A DNA stretch of 8,154 bases from contig DEIH01000184.1 of assembly GCA_002352375.1 (NCBI GenBank), positions 9,009 to 17,162 on the forward strand. The letters are read 5' to 3'. The position numbers and the translations under genes were made by a program. Under the pieces are notes generated by a model that saw nothing but the letters and a program-made list of their open reading frames with translations, did no database searches and was not told the DNA's origin. This document shows positions 7,094 through 8,154 of this stretch, one piece after another; within the stretch, counting starts at the first letter, position 1, and every line of letters begins with the position of its first letter. The stretch comes from Spirochaeta sp. UBA2779 (GTDB lineage: Bacteria > Spirochaetota > Spirochaetia > DSM-2461).

Positions 7094-7122
7094 AATATAA
7101 CAGATATTAATCTATAAAACAA
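7094..7122 (-). promoter_or_regulatory. Candidate sigma-70-type promoter of hipBA
   Basis: On the minus strand TTGTTT (7117-7122, 3 of 6 consensus) and TATATT (7094-7099, 5 of 6) are separated by exactly 17 bp. Transcription would start near 7087, only about three bases ahead of the hipB ATG. The surrounding 74-bp gap is very AT-rich, which makes chance matches likely, so this is tentative. No convincing terminator separates it from the upstream aldolase gene, so read-through into hipB is also possible. Confidence 0.35.
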
Positions 7123-7134
7123 CTCTTAAATCTG
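7101..7134. promoter_or_regulatory. Candidate HipB operator: bulged inverted repeat over the hipBA promoter
   Basis: CAGATATTAA (7101-7110) and TTAAATCTG (7126-7134) are inverted copies over 9 bp with one extra A in the left arm, separated by 15 bp. The right-hand -35 hexamer lies in the spacer and the left arm lies between -35 and -10, so a bound protein would block the promoter. HipB proteins autorepress through dyads upstream of hipB, which is why I link them. A smaller dyad, ATATT-6-AATAT, overlaps the start codon at 7083-7098. Confidence 0.35.
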
Positions 7135-7158
7135 ATATAGCCGATATAATAAATGTCT

Positions 7159-8154
7159 TTAGTTGGATGCCAGTTTGCTTCTATAGTTCTCCACTTCCCA
7201 ATTCACTATAAAGCGGATGAAGCGTTCATCCAGCAACAGCGGGCCGCCGAAGCTTTCTGTGAAAGCGCAGACTTCCAAGGTATTCTTCAGAAGCATTACC
7301 GCGTTGTCCAGAGCTTTTTGCCCGGAAGCTGCTACAATGGCACCCATATAACCGGTACCGTTATTCACAAGGGAGATATTTGGAGGTTTTCCCCATTTTC
7401 TGATATAAGCTTCGGCGGCAGCTCCCCACTTTTCAGCCGGATTTACCGCACCGAGATAAAGCATTCCCGGTCCTGAATATACGATATGATCCGGAGTCAG
7501 AGAGCCGATGAGGGGAGCAGCGGATATCCCGTCAATAAGGTACTTGTCCAGCTCCCCGCCAGTAACAAATACAAGTTCGGAATTTTCTCCAAACAATTTC
7601 GAGGCGATACGTTTAAGGGCATCTTCATCTCCGGGAAGCGGCACCGTTACCGGCATGGCTCCCGGGCGGCGAACCAGACGGCTCTCAAGAACCTTGTGCA
7701 AATGAGAGTACTTTTCCCGGATTTCATCGGCATCTCTGCCGCCGACGAATACCCCATGATTGGCCAGAAAGATGTACTCCGGCGCTTTTAATCCACGATC
7801 AGAACGGGACTTCAGAGCCGACTTGATTTTCTTTGCCAGAACATAACCTGCGTCACAGATTGATATCCATTCCTGAGTCACACCGAAAATCTCATCGGCT
7901 ATCTCATGGCCGTTTACACCGCAGGTGAGACCGTTCACCAGGGTAGGGTGAAGGTGGACAATCAGAGGCCAGGGAAGAAGATCGTGAAGAAGGGCTTCTA
8001 CACTGGGACGCTTCTCTTCTCCAGGCACACAGGCGGCCATCATATCTGCCAGAACCAGCCTTTCCCGTTCAGCTACAGCTGCGGTATCTTCTCCGGCAGG
8101 ATATTTGGTTTTCCAGATTGCCGCGAGTTTTGCACGGTCCATCCGGGCGAATCC
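7159..8154 (-). CDS. Class II aldolase, probable rhamnulose-1-phosphate aldolase of RhaE type (5' end cut)
   Basis: The frame stays open to the right edge; the ATG at 8142 is preceded in frame by GFAR, so it is internal and 331 C-terminal residues are visible. Numbering from the edge, the class II aldolase motif RPSVEALLH (49-57) gives the probable catalytic E53, VHLHP gives zinc ligands H67 and H69, and FLANHG gives the third zinc ligand H133. The second half (LTPDHIVYSGPG at 219-230 and terminal FIVNWEVENYR) matches what I recall of the aldolase half of bifunctional rhamnulose-1-phosphate aldolase/dehydrogenases. In those a short-chain dehydrogenase domain follows, but here a TAA stop ends the protein. 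With RhaM nearby, the expected reaction is L-rhamnulose-1-phosphate to dihydroxyacetone phosphate and L-lactaldehyde. A sister activity on another sugar phosphate cannot be excluded. The N-terminal GSGG-type region is outside the window. Confidence 0.8.
   Translation of the reverse strand, partial: GFARMDRAKLAAIWKTKYPAGEDTAAVAERERLVLADMMAACVPGEEKRPSVEALLHDLLPWPLIVHLHPTLVNGLTCGVNGHEIADEIFGVTQEWISICDAGYVLAKKIKSALKSRSDRGLKAPEYIFLANHGVFVGGRDADEIREKYSHLHKVLESRLVRRPGAMPVTVPLPGDEDALKRIASKLFGENSELVFVTGGELDKYLIDGISAAPLIGSLTPDHIVYSGPGMLYLGAVNPAEKWGAAAEAYIRKWGKPPNISLVNNGTGYMGAIVAASGQKALDNAVMLLKNTLEVCAFTESFGGPLLLDERFIRFIVNWEVENYRSKLASN

Noticed and set aside
7145..7150. Plus-strand TATAAT in the hipB-aldolase gap
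   Set aside because: No credible plus-strand gene follows; the plus-strand open frame starting at 7153 is antisense to the aldolase and has no recognisable protein features.
5385..7158. Insertion-sequence or transposon ends around hipBA
   Set aside because: I found no transposase, terminal inverted repeats or target duplications at the borders of the pair.
8140..8142. ATG as the true start of the aldolase
   Set aside because: The frame continues upstream to the window edge with residues GFAR, and the family has an N-terminal region before this point.

Overview
The window is a sugar uptake and catabolism locus, most likely for L-rhamnose, in two convergent halves. The organism cannot be named from the sequence. 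Moderate base composition, a periplasmic-type binding-protein ABC importer of the CUT2 class and Shine-Dalgarno-led genes fit a mesophilic bacterium. The combination of a rhamnose-type CUT2 importer, a DeoR regulator, RhaM and a RhaE-type aldolase reminds me of free-living spirochaetes or related anaerobes, but this is a low-confidence guess.

Plus strand (1-4088): the 3' part of a periplasmic sugar-binding protein gene (rhaS-like, cut by the left edge), a GC-rich hairpin that probably limits read-through, a two-domain sugar ABC ATPase (rhaT-like) and two permeases (rhaP- and rhaQ-like). The last three genes are tightly spaced or overlapping. The order S-T-P-Q matches the rhizobial rhamnose transporter operon. 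A nearly perfect 32-bp inverted repeat at 4124-4155 lies between the two converging units and should terminate transcription from both sides.

Minus strand, read from the right edge leftwards: a class II aldolase (cut by the right edge) of the type found as the aldolase half of rhamnulose-1-phosphate aldolase/dehydrogenase fusions; a HipB-like XRE regulator overlapping a full-length HipA-like kinase by 4 bp; L-rhamnose mutarotase (rhaM), 21 bp after hipA; and a DeoR-family regulator. RhaM is the clearest marker of the substrate: the importer brings in L-rhamnose, RhaM interconverts its anomers, isomerase and kinase (not in this window) would give L-rhamnulose-1-phosphate, and the aldolase would split that to dihydroxyacetone phosphate and L-lactaldehyde. 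The DeoR protein is the likely local repressor.

The most unusual point is the complete hipBA toxin-antitoxin-like pair placed inside the catabolic gene string, with rhaM directly downstream. A candidate promoter with an overlapping bulged dyad lies just upstream of hipB, the HipB-like protein has an AT-hook-like tail, and hipA carries a 7-G tract near its 3' end. No RNA genes, CRISPR arrays, insertion sequences or origins were seen, and no gene-free stretch exceeds about 110 bp.
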